A stretch of 64,000 nucleotides of DNA, from contig VXNM01000014.1 in the NCBI GenBank assembly GCA_009840545.1, positions 183,197 to 247,196 on the forward strand. Direction: 5' to 3'. This DNA is from Gammaproteobacteria bacterium. GTDB taxonomy: Bacteria; Pseudomonadota; Gammaproteobacteria; Pseudomonadales; Azotimanducaceae. The notes beneath the pieces are model-generated. The model was not told the DNA's origin. It saw nothing but the letters and a program-made list of their open reading frames with translations, and did no database searches. A program made the translations under genes and the position numbers. Positions 26,739 to 34,829 of this stretch are shown here, in pieces. Every line of letters begins with the position of its first letter. Position 1 is the first letter of the stretch.

Positions 26739-27835
26739 TGGACTTTGCTTGGACTTCGGAGCAAGAGCAATTGAGAGATACGGTAGCACAGTTTCTTGAA
26801 GCCCGTTGCCCTACCACACACACTCGAGAATTTATGGACTCGGAGCTCGGTTACGACCGGTCTTTATGGGTCGCACTCGGAAGGGACATGGGATTGGGCG
26901 GTATCCATGCTCCCGAGGAATTCGGCGGTGCTGGACTTTCGTACGCTGAGACCTGCGCTGTCTTGGAGCAAATGGGGCGTGCTCTCTACTCCGGGCCATA
27001 CTTTTCATCCAACGTGTTGGCAGTCAATGCATTGCTTGTCGGAGACAGTTCACAGTCACAAGAACTCTCACACGATGTAGTGACGTGTGTCCACAGCTCC
27101 ACTGTAGCGTTCATTGAGAAAAGTGTTCGTTGGGACTTGAAAGAGCTTGAATGCTCCGAACACGATGGCCGGATCAATGGTCAAAAGTCTTTTGTCCTCA
27201 ACGGATCTGGTACTGACATAGTTCTCGTCATTGCAAGGTGTCGGTCAGGCTCAGGATTTGGACTCTATGCAGTCCAAGAAGATTCGGTGGGACTAAGTAA
27301 TGAAACAATTCGGAGTCTCGATCTAACTCGCCGGTTGACTCGGATAACCCTCGAAAACGTCGAAGCAAGCAAACTTGCTGAATGGAACGAATCGAAACAT
27401 CAGGAGTTTTTGGACTTGGCCCTGATCGCGCTTGCCAACGAGATGGCAGGAGGAGCACAGAGAATGCTCGACTCCGCGCTTGAATACGCATCCACTCGGG
27501 TTCAATTCGGTCGAACGATCGGTTCGCTCCAGGCAATAAAGCACAAGTGCTCGGAAATGTTGCTCAACATCGAGCTCGCTAGATCCGCCGCGTTTTGTGC
27601 GGCACGATCTGTTAGCGATGCATCGGAGAGAACCAAAATGGCTTCTATGGCGAAAGCTATGGCAAGCGATGCGTATATGAAAGTTGCAGCAGAATGCATC
27701 CAAATACACGGAGGCATTGGCTTTACCTGGGAAAACGACACCCATCTTTGGTATCGAAGAGCCAAGAGTTCTGAGGTCTATTTGGGCGATGCACCCTACC
27801 ATCGTGAGTTGTATCTTCAAGCCTCAGGCGTGTAA
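26738..27835 (+). CDS. Acyl-CoA dehydrogenase family protein (subunit-like, 365 aa)
   Basis: FAD-dependent acyl-CoA dehydrogenase of 365 residues that introduces an alpha-beta double bond. N-terminal helical domain (DFAWTSEQEQLRDTVAQFLE), a short beta domain and a C-terminal helical domain with RTIGSLQAIKHKCSEMLLNI, then ECIQIHGGIGFTWENDTH. The FAD/substrate region is poorly conserved in the middle, as in the partner subunits of heterotetrameric enzymes used in steroid side-chain degradation. It starts at GTG overlapping the lipoprotein stop and is followed three bases later by a second acyl-CoA dehydrogenase, so the two are coexpressed and may form an alpha2beta2 enzyme. That oligomer is inference. 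Confidence 0.9.
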   Translation: MDFAWTSEQEQLRDTVAQFLEARCPTTHTREFMDSELGYDRSLWVALGRDMGLGGIHAPEEFGGAGLSYAETCAVLEQMGRALYSGPYFSSNVLAVNALLVGDSSQSQELSHDVVTCVHSSTVAFIEKSVRWDLKELECSEHDGRINGQKSFVLNGSGTDIVLVIARCRSGSGFGLYAVQEDSVGLSNETIRSLDLTRRLTRITLENVEASKLAEWNESKHQEFLDLALIALANEMAGGAQRMLDSALEYASTRVQFGRTIGSLQAIKHKCSEMLLNIELARSAAFCAARSVSDASERTKMASMAKAMASDAYMKVAAECIQIHGGIGFTWENDTHLWYRRAKSSEVYLGDAPYHRELYLQASGV

Positions 27836-27838
27836 GAC

Positions 27839-29080
27839 ATGGACTGGTCTGAGCAACGAGTAAGACAGGAAGTTCGCACCTGGTTGGATTCGAATTGGGA
27901 TCCGAACGCACTACTGATCGATTGGCGCAATAAATTGGTGGATTCCGGTTGGGGAATGCCCGCTTGGCCCGAGCGATGGTTCGGTAAGGACATTCCCGCT
28001 GCGATGATTCCCATCGTTCAAGAAGAATTTGCCCGTGTAAACGCAGTCGGGGTTGCTCGAACGGGAATTCGTCTATTGGCAGCGGAAACTTTACTAGCCC
28101 ACGGCACCGACGAACAGCGAGAACGATTCTTAAGAAGGACTCTCACCGGCGAGGAAATCTGGTGCCAGCTGTTCAGCGAACCGGGGAGCGGTTCCGACTT
28201 GGCTGGTGTGACGACACGAGCGATTCGGACTGAAAACGAATGGGTTGTGAACGGTCAGAAGGTTTGGACAACGAGTGCGCACCACGCAGACTACGGGCTG
28301 TTGCTCGCTCGGTCGGACTGGGATGTTCCCAAACACCTAGGAATGACTTACTTTGTAGTGGATATGCGCCAACAAGGTGTCGAAGTGCGTCCTCTGAAAC
28401 AGATGAACGGTCACGCGTCGTTTAATCAAGTGTTCTTTACAGATGCACGAATTCCTTTGAACAACCGCATCGATGAGGAAGGAAACGGCTGGAGTGTTGC
28501 GATGACGACTCTAGCGCACGAGCGGAAGGCTGCCAATGCATTAGCGGGCAATACAGCAGAGACATCACGGGACGGCACAATTTATCAGGAGGAGCAACGC
28601 GAGAATGCCGTACTCACCGAACCCTATACGTGGTATCCCCAACGTGCTGGACGAGTCGACTTGGCAATTGAACGAGCTTCCGCTACGAACAACCTAGGAA
28701 ATGACGTGGTCCGGCAGGAACTAGCGCGACTCCTGATGATGGCACAGTGTTCAGAGTGGACAGCAATGCGTGCTCGTGCAGCACAAGAAAAGGGCCAACC
28801 TCAAGGACCTGAAGGTTCGTTGGGAAAGCTAGCTAACAGCTACATTGCAAGACAAGCGCTAAAGCTTCACACGATGACAACTGGGTTGGACTCCATGCTG
28901 GATGGAGACGACGCTCCCTTGAATGGATTGATCGCGGAAATACTGCTTTCAGTGCCTGCGATATCGATTGCTGGTGGAACCGACGAGATTCAGAAAAACA
29001 TCATTGCGGAACGCGTCTTGGGTATGGAAAAGGAACCCCGTTTGGATGGTGGACCATTCCGCGACGTTCGAAAGAACTAA
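27839..29080 (+). CDS. Acyl-CoA dehydrogenase family protein (partner, 413 aa)
   Basis: Second acyl-CoA dehydrogenase of 413 residues. The FAD-binding segment CQLFSEPGSGSDLAG and WVVNGQKVWTTSAHHADYG are well conserved, more so than in its upstream neighbour. The C-terminal part has SLGKLANSYIARQALKLH and the motif SIAGGTDEIQKNIIAERVLG, which normally binds the adenine part of FAD. Pairing of one member with a strong GTDEIQ motif and one with a divergent core is what heterodimeric (FadE-type) acyl-CoA dehydrogenases show. The stop overlaps the stop of the convergent prolyl oligopeptidase by four bases. Substrate probably a bulky CoA thioester; not provable here. Confidence 0.92.
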   Translation: MDWSEQRVRQEVRTWLDSNWDPNALLIDWRNKLVDSGWGMPAWPERWFGKDIPAAMIPIVQEEFARVNAVGVARTGIRLLAAETLLAHGTDEQRERFLRRTLTGEEIWCQLFSEPGSGSDLAGVTTRAIRTENEWVVNGQKVWTTSAHHADYGLLLARSDWDVPKHLGMTYFVVDMRQQGVEVRPLKQMNGHASFNQVFFTDARIPLNNRIDEEGNGWSVAMTTLAHERKAANALAGNTAETSRDGTIYQEEQRENAVLTEPYTWYPQRAGRVDLAIERASATNNLGNDVVRQELARLLMMAQCSEWTAMRARAAQEKGQPQGPEGSLGKLANSYIARQALKLHTMTTGLDSMLDGDDAPLNGLIAEILLSVPAISIAGGTDEIQKNIIAERVLGMEKEPRLDGGPFRDVRKN

Positions 29081-31107
29081 TGAGCGTCTTGCTTATATGA
29101 ACCAAGTGTTCTCCACAGAAACTCGTACACCAACGAAATCATGAATGCCAACTGGGAATTGTCGGCAGATCCAGCGTGTCCACCAGCCGTGTTTTCGTAG
29201 TAGCTCACGGGATGTCCCAATTCCTCGAGCAGTGCAACCATCTTCCGAGCATGGCCGGGATGAACTCGGTCGTCGCGTGTTGAGGTGGTTATGAGGATCG
29301 GCGGATATGATCGATCACGTTTCACATTGTGGTACGGAGAGTAATTCTGTAGAAAATCCCACTCCTCAGGTTTGTCAGGATCGCCATACTCGGCCATCCA
29401 ACTAGCTCCCGCCAGCAGAAGGTGGTAGCGGCTCATGTCTAATAAGGGCACCTGACACACAATTGCTCCAAATAAATCGGGTCGTTTTGTGTACATGTTT
29501 CCCATCAGCAATCCACCGTTGCTTCCACCCTGAATTCCGAGCTGGCTGCTCGTCGTGACTCCACGTTCAATCAGATCTTCCGCCACAGCGATGAAGTCGT
29601 CGTATGCACGGTGTCGGTTTTCTTTTAAGGCGGATCGATGCCAATCCGGTCCAAATTCTCCCCCGCCCCTGATGTTTGCAACTACATACGTCCCTCCTCG
29701 CTCGAGCCAGCCTAGACCCACGCTCGCCGAATACTGCGGAAGCATCGAAATTTCGAATCCACCATATCCGTAGAGGAGAGTGGGACCGGCATTGTTTGCA
29801 CTTGTCTTTCTTAGCTCGAAATACGGAATTTTCGTTCCATCTCTTGAGGTAGTCCAAAATTGGTCTGTGTTGAATTCCGCTGCATCGAAAAATGCTGGTG
29901 CTTGCTTTAATGTTTCTATCTGTTTTTCTGCACCACCAATTGACAGAGTGGAAGGGACCAAATAGCTTTCGTTACTCAACAGAAACCTGTCGTCGAAATT
30001 AGGATTGAACGATTGAATGGATTCGGTCGAGATTTCAGAGGTATCTCTCACTCGTCGTGTCTTCCACCCATTCTCGGACTTTGTAGACGCATACGCTTGT
30101 GTACGTACTTCCTCCGAGACACTAAGAAGAATCGAATTCTTGGTTGCATCCCAACTTTCCAGAACCGACGTGTCAGATGGCTCGAATACAACATCCAGTC
30201 CTTCTCCGGACTCAATGTATTCATCTAGGTCTGCTACTAGTAGGCTTCCCCCTTTGTAGCTCCTGTCTCGGAATGTCCAATCGGTCTTGAGTCGCAAGAA
30301 AAGTCTCTTTTGGTTTATCCAGGCATTGGCATCCTCTGGTTTTTCGACCTGTGTTAAGGACTCTGATTGATACACATAGGTCTCGGAGCTAAAGAAACCT
30401 GGAGATCGATTTATGTAGTACTCGGAAAAACCGTTAGTCGAATCTGTCCATGCGCCAACCGAAACATCAGGTTTTTCTCCTCGAAAGATCTCAACGGATT
30501 CGGAAAGCGGTGTGTTTCTGTCCCAAATCCTGAGCGTCATTGGATAACCTGATTCCGTTAGTGATTCGGGACCGAAATCGGTACCCACAATTAACCGATC
30601 GCGTCCGGCCCAACAAACATCTGACTTTGCTTCCGGAAGATAGAATCCTCCTTCTACAAACTCTCTTCGCTCGATGTCGAATTCCCTGACCACGACTGCG
30701 TCTCCACCACCTTTCGATAGATGGATCAATGCACGGTCGTGCTCAGGTCGGAGAATTGAATGACCCTTCCAAACCCACTCTTCTCCTTCACGTTCAGCAA
30801 GTTCATCCAAACTTAGCAAGGGGAACCAGTTCGGCCGTTGCTGCTTGTACTCCTCTAAAGTCGTCCTGCGCCAAATCCCCTTTATGTGCTCTGCGTCTTG
30901 CCAGAAGTTGTACAGGTAGTCTCCGTGAACTACGAATCCCGGAATCCGATCATCCGAATCGAGCATGGCGCGGATCTTGTCACTGAGAGAATCGAACTCG
31001 CTCGAGGATGCGATTTGATCGATCGTCGATGAATTGCGCTTTTCTACCCATGAAAGCGCTTTTTCATCATCGATATTTTCCAGCCATAAATGTGGGTCTT
31101 TGTTCAT
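29077..31107 (-). CDS. Prolyl oligopeptidase family serine peptidase (S9A)
   Basis: Serine peptidase of 676 residues cleaving short peptides after proline. The N-terminal DPHLWLENIDDEKALSWVEK is typical of S9A. A seven-bladed propeller (about 60-410) is followed by the alpha/beta-hydrolase domain. It contains PTLLYGYGGFEISMLPQYS, the nucleophile elbow GIQGGSNGGLLMG, Asp in ITTSTRDDRVHPGHARKM and the catalytic His in ENTAGGHAGSA. There is no clear signal peptide, so it is cytoplasmic. Good ribosome-binding site TTCAGGAGAAAAA before ATG. It stands alone on the minus strand. Related enzymes are often annotated as prolyl endopeptidase; whether it acts on peptides imported by the TonB receptor is unknown. 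Confidence 0.94.
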   Translation of the reverse strand: MNKDPHLWLENIDDEKALSWVEKRNSSTIDQIASSSEFDSLSDKIRAMLDSDDRIPGFVVHGDYLYNFWQDAEHIKGIWRRTTLEEYKQQRPNWFPLLSLDELAEREGEEWVWKGHSILRPEHDRALIHLSKGGGDAVVVREFDIERREFVEGGFYLPEAKSDVCWAGRDRLIVGTDFGPESLTESGYPMTLRIWDRNTPLSESVEIFRGEKPDVSVGAWTDSTNGFSEYYINRSPGFFSSETYVYQSESLTQVEKPEDANAWINQKRLFLRLKTDWTFRDRSYKGGSLLVADLDEYIESGEGLDVVFEPSDTSVLESWDATKNSILLSVSEEVRTQAYASTKSENGWKTRRVRDTSEISTESIQSFNPNFDDRFLLSNESYLVPSTLSIGGAEKQIETLKQAPAFFDAAEFNTDQFWTTSRDGTKIPYFELRKTSANNAGPTLLYGYGGFEISMLPQYSASVGLGWLERGGTYVVANIRGGGEFGPDWHRSALKENRHRAYDDFIAVAEDLIERGVTTSSQLGIQGGSNGGLLMGNMYTKRPDLFGAIVCQVPLLDMSRYHLLLAGASWMAEYGDPDKPEEWDFLQNYSPYHNVKRDRSYPPILITTSTRDDRVHPGHARKMVALLEELGHPVSYYENTAGGHAGSADNSQLAFMISLVYEFLWRTLGSYKQDAH

Positions 31108-31335
31108 TTTTTCTCCTGAACCTGACGCAGCAAAGAGCTTTTTCAGCTTAGCTCAGTTGTTTATAGTCCCCGGGAGTCGAAAGCTTAAACCGAAGGAATT
31201 GTTAGCCAGCCACTACACAGCAGGGTGCTAAAGAAAAGGCTTGAGTAGTGAGATTGAAACGTTTTCTGTCATAAGCTGCTCAGATGTATACTAAATATCA
31301 ATTCTGCTCGTCCTATTGTGTTTCAGGAGTGATAA

Positions 31336-31596
31336 ATGATGGAAGATGCGAGTACCACTCAACCCAAGACGTTCAAAGAGAATTGGAAAACTCTTAATAG
31401 GGCGATCAAAAAATTTGAACGACGATTTGTTCCTCCTGTCAGCATGTTTGCGTCTTGCATGGCGCTTTTGGGCGCACTTCTCTGTTTTGTAACAGACCGA
31501 ATCGATATGGCAATATTCATGGTTCTTGTTGCAGGCTTCGCGCTCGCGTTGGCAGTTTCCATTCCAGTGCTCACACGGGAAAGAAACACCGAGTAA
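31336..31596 (+). CDS. Small two-helix membrane protein, unknown
   Basis: An 86-residue protein with a clear ribosome-binding site (TTCAGGAGTGATAA) before ATGATG. The first 35 residues are charged and helical (KENWKTLNRAIKKFERRF). Two membrane segments follow: about 37-55 (VSMFASCMALLGALLCFVT) and 58-80 (MAIFMVLVAGFALALAVSIPVL), with a short basic tail. I do not recognise a family. It stands alone between the prolyl oligopeptidase and an SDR, both on the other strand. Function unknown. Confidence 0.65.
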   Translation: MMEDASTTQPKTFKENWKTLNRAIKKFERRFVPPVSMFASCMALLGALLCFVTDRIDMAIFMVLVAGFALALAVSIPVLTRERNTE

Positions 31597-31703
31597 AAGA
31601 CGCTGTACTTCACTAGTAGGTCGGAGATTTGTAGGGTTTCGAGTTTGTCACCCAATGACACGAGGGCAACTACCACAGGTTTTGAGTAGTCGCAAAAAGA
31701 CGG

Positions 31704-32504
31704 TTAACTGGGTTCATAGAACATAGACGTACGTCCACCATCCACGACTAGATCATGGCAATTGACGTAACTTCCCGCGTCGCTTGCCAGATACAGAGCT
31801 CCTTCCGCTATGTCCATTGCCAATCCGCTTCGAGGAGTCGGTGTTGCTTTGGCTAGGTTTCGTTGCAACTTGGCCATTTTGCGCTGATTTTCTTCCTCAG
31901 GCAGTGTATTTGCTCGTTCTGATCCACCCCAAAATATCGGTGTCGCTATCGCACCTGGAGAAATAGTGTTGACTCGAATCCCCATTGGGCCTAGTTCGAT
32001 TCCCGCGATTCTGGAGTAATGTGTAACAGCGGCTTTGATCACGGAATAAACCACGTTGCCTTGTCGATAACGAAGCCCTGCAATACTTGAATTGTTTATG
32101 ACTGAACCACCGTTCTTCCGCAGATGAGGAATTGCGTAACGCGTTGTAACCATGACGCTTGTCAGGAGCAGCTTCACGGCATAGTCGAGCTGTTCAGGAG
32201 TCACGTCGAACACTCCGCCGCCAGTAGGTCCGCCTGCATTGTTAAAGAGAATGTCTAAGCCACCGAATCGCTCAACAGTCGAGTCGATGGAATGCTTGAT
32301 ATCACCCTCGTCCGTGACATCGCATTGCAAGTACAAAGCTTTTTCCGATCCGAGTCTGTCGGCGATAGCCCTGCCCTTTTCTACTGATCGCCCTGTCAGT
32401 ACGACCTTTGCACCTTCCGCAACAAACAAGTCGCTCGTGGCTTCGCCGATTCCGCTCGTCCCTCCAGAGATAAGCGCTATCTTTCCTGAGAGTCTGCCTG
32501 CCAT
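31704..32504 (-). CDS. Short-chain dehydrogenase/reductase
   Basis: Classical SDR of 266 residues. Cofactor motif SGGTSGIG, NNAG motif in ILFNNAGGPTGG, catalytic Ser in NNSSIAGL, YxxxK as YSVIK and the C-terminal DLVVDGGRTSMFY. The substrate loop between 190 and 225 (FWGGSERANTLPEEENQRKM) is long. It is the third gene of a minus-strand set after the two MaoC-like genes at 32939 and 32521, with only 16 bases to the nearer one, so it probably takes the next step, oxidation of a 3-hydroxyacyl-CoA formed by the hydratase pair. That role is inference from order. Confidence 0.91.
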   Translation of the reverse strand: MAGRLSGKIALISGGTSGIGEATSDLFVAEGAKVVLTGRSVEKGRAIADRLGSEKALYLQCDVTDEGDIKHSIDSTVERFGGLDILFNNAGGPTGGGVFDVTPEQLDYAVKLLLTSVMVTTRYAIPHLRKNGGSVINNSSIAGLRYRQGNVVYSVIKAAVTHYSRIAGIELGPMGIRVNTISPGAIATPIFWGGSERANTLPEEENQRKMAKLQRNLAKATPTPRSGLAMDIAEGALYLASDAGSYVNCHDLVVDGGRTSMFYEPS

Positions 32505-32520
32505 ACGAACTAATCAGCTA

Positions 32521-32937
32521 TCAAGGTAACTTGATGGTAGCTGTACCAAAAACTCGAGTCTCGTTGGCCTCATTAACAATTGTGATATCGATTTCAACCA
32601 TGTTTTCTTCTTCGTCAATGTTGGTCACCACACCTGTGATCTTGTGAGGTTGATCGACCAAAACTGGGGCTCGAAATACTGTATCTATCACTACTATCTG
32701 TGCTGTTGGAGCCCATCGATGAATCATGGCTCCAAGAAATCCTTGGCTTAGCACTCCAGGCACAATAGCCCCGGGAAATCCTTCTTTTCTGGCTATTTCA
32801 TGACTGGTAAATCGTCCAGTCCCCCACCCCACGTGCTGGCCGAATCTCTTGATGTTGTCTAGGCTTGTGTCCGGGTCAAATGCTGGAAGCGTCTCCCCAA
32901 ACTCTATATCGGAAATTGATTGGACCAGGTCTGCCAC
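32521..32937 (-). CDS. MaoC-like hotdog dehydratase subunit
   Basis: A 138-residue hotdog-fold protein like MaoC. The central helix region SHEIARKEGFPGAIVPGVLSQ corresponds to the hydratase-2 motif that normally reads with Asp and His in the active site; here the IVxG segment has Pro where His is common, so catalytic residues may be partly missing in this subunit. It lies one base after the second MaoC-type gene (32939-33403) on the same strand. Two short MaoC genes side by side, one N-type and one C-type, make a heteromeric enoyl-CoA hydratase in steroid side-chain degradation (ChsH-like arrangement). This pair may be similar. Confidence 0.82.
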   Translation of the reverse strand: MADLVQSISDIEFGETLPAFDPDTSLDNIKRFGQHVGWGTGRFTSHEIARKEGFPGAIVPGVLSQGFLGAMIHRWAPTAQIVVIDTVFRAPVLVDQPHKITGVVTNIDEEENMVEIDITIVNEANETRVFGTATIKLP

Positions 32938-32938
32938 G

Positions 32939-33403
32939 CTATCGCTCCCTTATTACAGTACGGGTATCAGCATTGGCCACGTGAGTTCCTTCTTTGTCGT
33001 ACAGTTCCATGCGGGTCACAAGAAACACCATACGACCTGACCTTCCGGTCTTGGTATAGATGTCGTGTAGGTGAGATCGTCCGACAAGTTTCATTCCATC
33101 TCGAACTGGTGCCTTCCACTCAACTTGCTTGCCGGCGTCCATGCTTACTCCATTTAATGCTGGGAAATCGGAAGGAAAGGTCCTTCGTCCCACGAGAGTG
33201 GAAACGAATGTTGGAGGCGCTTGGAAGTCGGGATTTGAAATATCTGTAAATTTGGGGTCAGTTTCGCCAGCTGCTATCGCGTACTCACGAAATCTCGTAC
33301 CGTCTATTTCAAACTCAACCTCATCGAATTCTATGTTTAGAAATCGTTCTCTCAGGTCTTCAATGTCGGTAGCCAACACGGCCTCCAGCTTACGTGAACA
33401 CAC
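32939..33403 (-). CDS. MaoC dehydratase N-domain (FAS1-like) hotdog protein
   Basis: A 154-residue hotdog protein of the MaoC_dehydrat_N type. It starts with a helix (DIEDLRERFLNIEFDEVEFE), then FREYAIAAGETDPKFTDIS and PDFQAPPTFVSTLVGRRTFP, which carry the usual AGExDP and PPTF signatures, and WKAPVRDGMKLVGRSHLHDI. Initiation is probably at the GTG at 33403, but a TTG nine codons later behind GGAGG is also possible. Together with the one-base-distant MaoC gene downstream it should form a two-subunit hydratase acting on an enoyl-CoA. It is part of the three-gene set ending in the SDR at 31704. Confidence 0.83.
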   Translation of the reverse strand: MCSRKLEAVLATDIEDLRERFLNIEFDEVEFEIDGTRFREYAIAAGETDPKFTDISNPDFQAPPTFVSTLVGRRTFPSDFPALNGVSMDAGKQVEWKAPVRDGMKLVGRSHLHDIYTKTGRSGRMVFLVTRMELYDKEGTHVANADTRTVIRER

Positions 33404-33501
33404 GAAGGTCGCATTTTAGCCATTCAATGACTTCAATCTGTTACTGGGCAGCCAACGAGATAATGCTAAGTACTGTGGCGAACGACGCGATTAATCCCTG
33501 A

Positions 33502-33900
33502 CTATTCGTAATACTGAGGAATGCTACGATCTTTGGATCGATCATTGGAAAACTGGTCGATCCACAGGACAGGCATCCAATGATCAATTCCACAATGGTG
33601 GAACAGCCTTGCCAGTTCATATATAGAACCCCCGCAACATTGTCGCAACCTGACAAGATAAGCTCCTGGCAATCCTTCAAAGAGTTCTTTCACCGCGGAC
33701 CTGTTCGCTTTGTCGGGGTTCTTCAGCCACTCTCTCAATTCAACGGGTGTCGGACGACCTGCGTGGCCAGCCAACTTCACAGAAATCGGAAGCTCCAGCG
33801 CATTAGCGTCGAATGGCATTTGTGTATGAGCCGCGGGATGGTCAAAGCTTTCTATTGGCTTCGGTGGACGTCGTTGCGGCCAAGGAGATCCCAGTGTCAT
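33502..33900 (-). CDS. Hypothetical protein downstream of AbiEii-type gene
   Basis: A 132-residue open frame 52 bases after the AbiEii-like gene on the same strand. The product has a proline-rich start and then plausible protein-like sequence (ISVKLAGHAGRPTPVELREW and KANRSAVKELFEGLPGAY). I do not recognise a family and the ribosome-binding site is weak. Overlapping plus-strand frames look less protein-like. It could be the antitoxin or partner of the nucleotidyltransferase, since the usual AbiEi partner is missing upstream, but nothing in the sequence proves this. Confidence 0.4.
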   Translation of the reverse strand: MTLGSPWPQRRPPKPIESFDHPAAHTQMPFDANALELPISVKLAGHAGRPTPVELREWLKNPDKANRSAVKELFEGLPGAYLVRLRQCCGGSIYELARLFHHCGIDHWMPVLWIDQFSNDRSKDRSIPQYYE

Positions 33901-33952
33901 TTCAAAAATGCTCTTGCTTCTTTCTCTAAACCCAAGAATTCTTACGAAATAG

Positions 33953-34681
33953 CTACGACAGTACCCGTTTCATGACCGAACTATCCAAGTATTTCTCTTC
34001 GAGCGCTTCGTGTGCATAGTGCATGCATCTAGACGCTACTGTCGGAAATACTGGATCAAGAATACTCTGTGAATCACCACTCCCAAGCCTTGCCAAGGAA
34101 TGAAATTCATCCGAAATCGACTTCAACTCTCTGGAAGAAAGCACACTCTTAGCCTTCTCTAGCGCAGCCGGTTCATAAATTCCTGCAATGGCAATGTCAT
34201 AGGCATCTCTTTCGTAGAAAACACCCTTTCCCCAAATTCGCCCCGATAGTTTTTTCGCAAGTATTTCCGATGTGGGTTCTAAAGGTACTTTTGTGCAAAT
34301 CTCTCGATCTATTCCAATACCAGCGTCCATTTCAAGGACACGTGCAATTGTCATTAGGGACACGGCTCCGTGAGAGGTCGTAAAGTCAAGAAAACCTCGA
34401 TTTAACTCAAACCCCTGGATAATCCCGCTTTCCTGAAATTTTAGAAATTGTTCTGCAAGAATTTCCGATTGTGTCGTCTCGACATTTCGATAGACACTGG
34501 ATTGAATGAAAAGGTCAACGTCTGTACTGTGTCGATGCATCCATCTTGCAGCGAGTGCCGTTCCACCTCCTAGTTCCATCTGATTGGGACTCCACCACTG
34601 TTCTAACACCGAAACTGCTACTCGAATAGCTTCAGCAGGCCCACATGGCAGGCTCAATTCGCCTTGCAGAGGAAAGTTCAT
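33953..34681 (-). CDS. AbiEii/AbiGii-type nucleotidyltransferase
   Basis: A 242-residue protein of the AbiEii toxin family, nucleotidyltransferases that modify tRNA or other targets in type IV-like toxin-antitoxin and abortive-infection systems. The polymerase-beta-like signature is MELGGGTALAARWMHRHS followed by TDVDLFI, giving the G-G-G-T and D-x-D metal residues. Downstream are VPLEPTSEILAKKLSGRIWG and ERDAYDIAIA, both typical of the family. A classical AbiEi winged-helix antitoxin is not upstream: the next gene there is a divergent GMC oxidoreductase. The only close neighbour on the strand is the 132-residue protein downstream. So this is an orphan or atypical pair among metabolic genes. 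Confidence 0.82.
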   Translation of the reverse strand: MNFPLQGELSLPCGPAEAIRVAVSVLEQWWSPNQMELGGGTALAARWMHRHSTDVDLFIQSSVYRNVETTQSEILAEQFLKFQESGIIQGFELNRGFLDFTTSHGAVSLMTIARVLEMDAGIGIDREICTKVPLEPTSEILAKKLSGRIWGKGVFYERDAYDIAIAGIYEPAALEKAKSVLSSRELKSISDEFHSLARLGSGDSQSILDPVFPTVASRCMHYAHEALEEKYLDSSVMKRVLS

Positions 34682-34829
34682 GATCTTAATATGTGGTGCA
34701 AAATTTCCAGTTCAAGTTGTTTGATTTCTCGATTGATCATCCTAGTCCGGCTACAAATAATTAGACTATCTCATATCGTTCAAGGATATCGGCAAATAAC
34801 AGACATGTCTGTTAATTGGTCACAACCAC

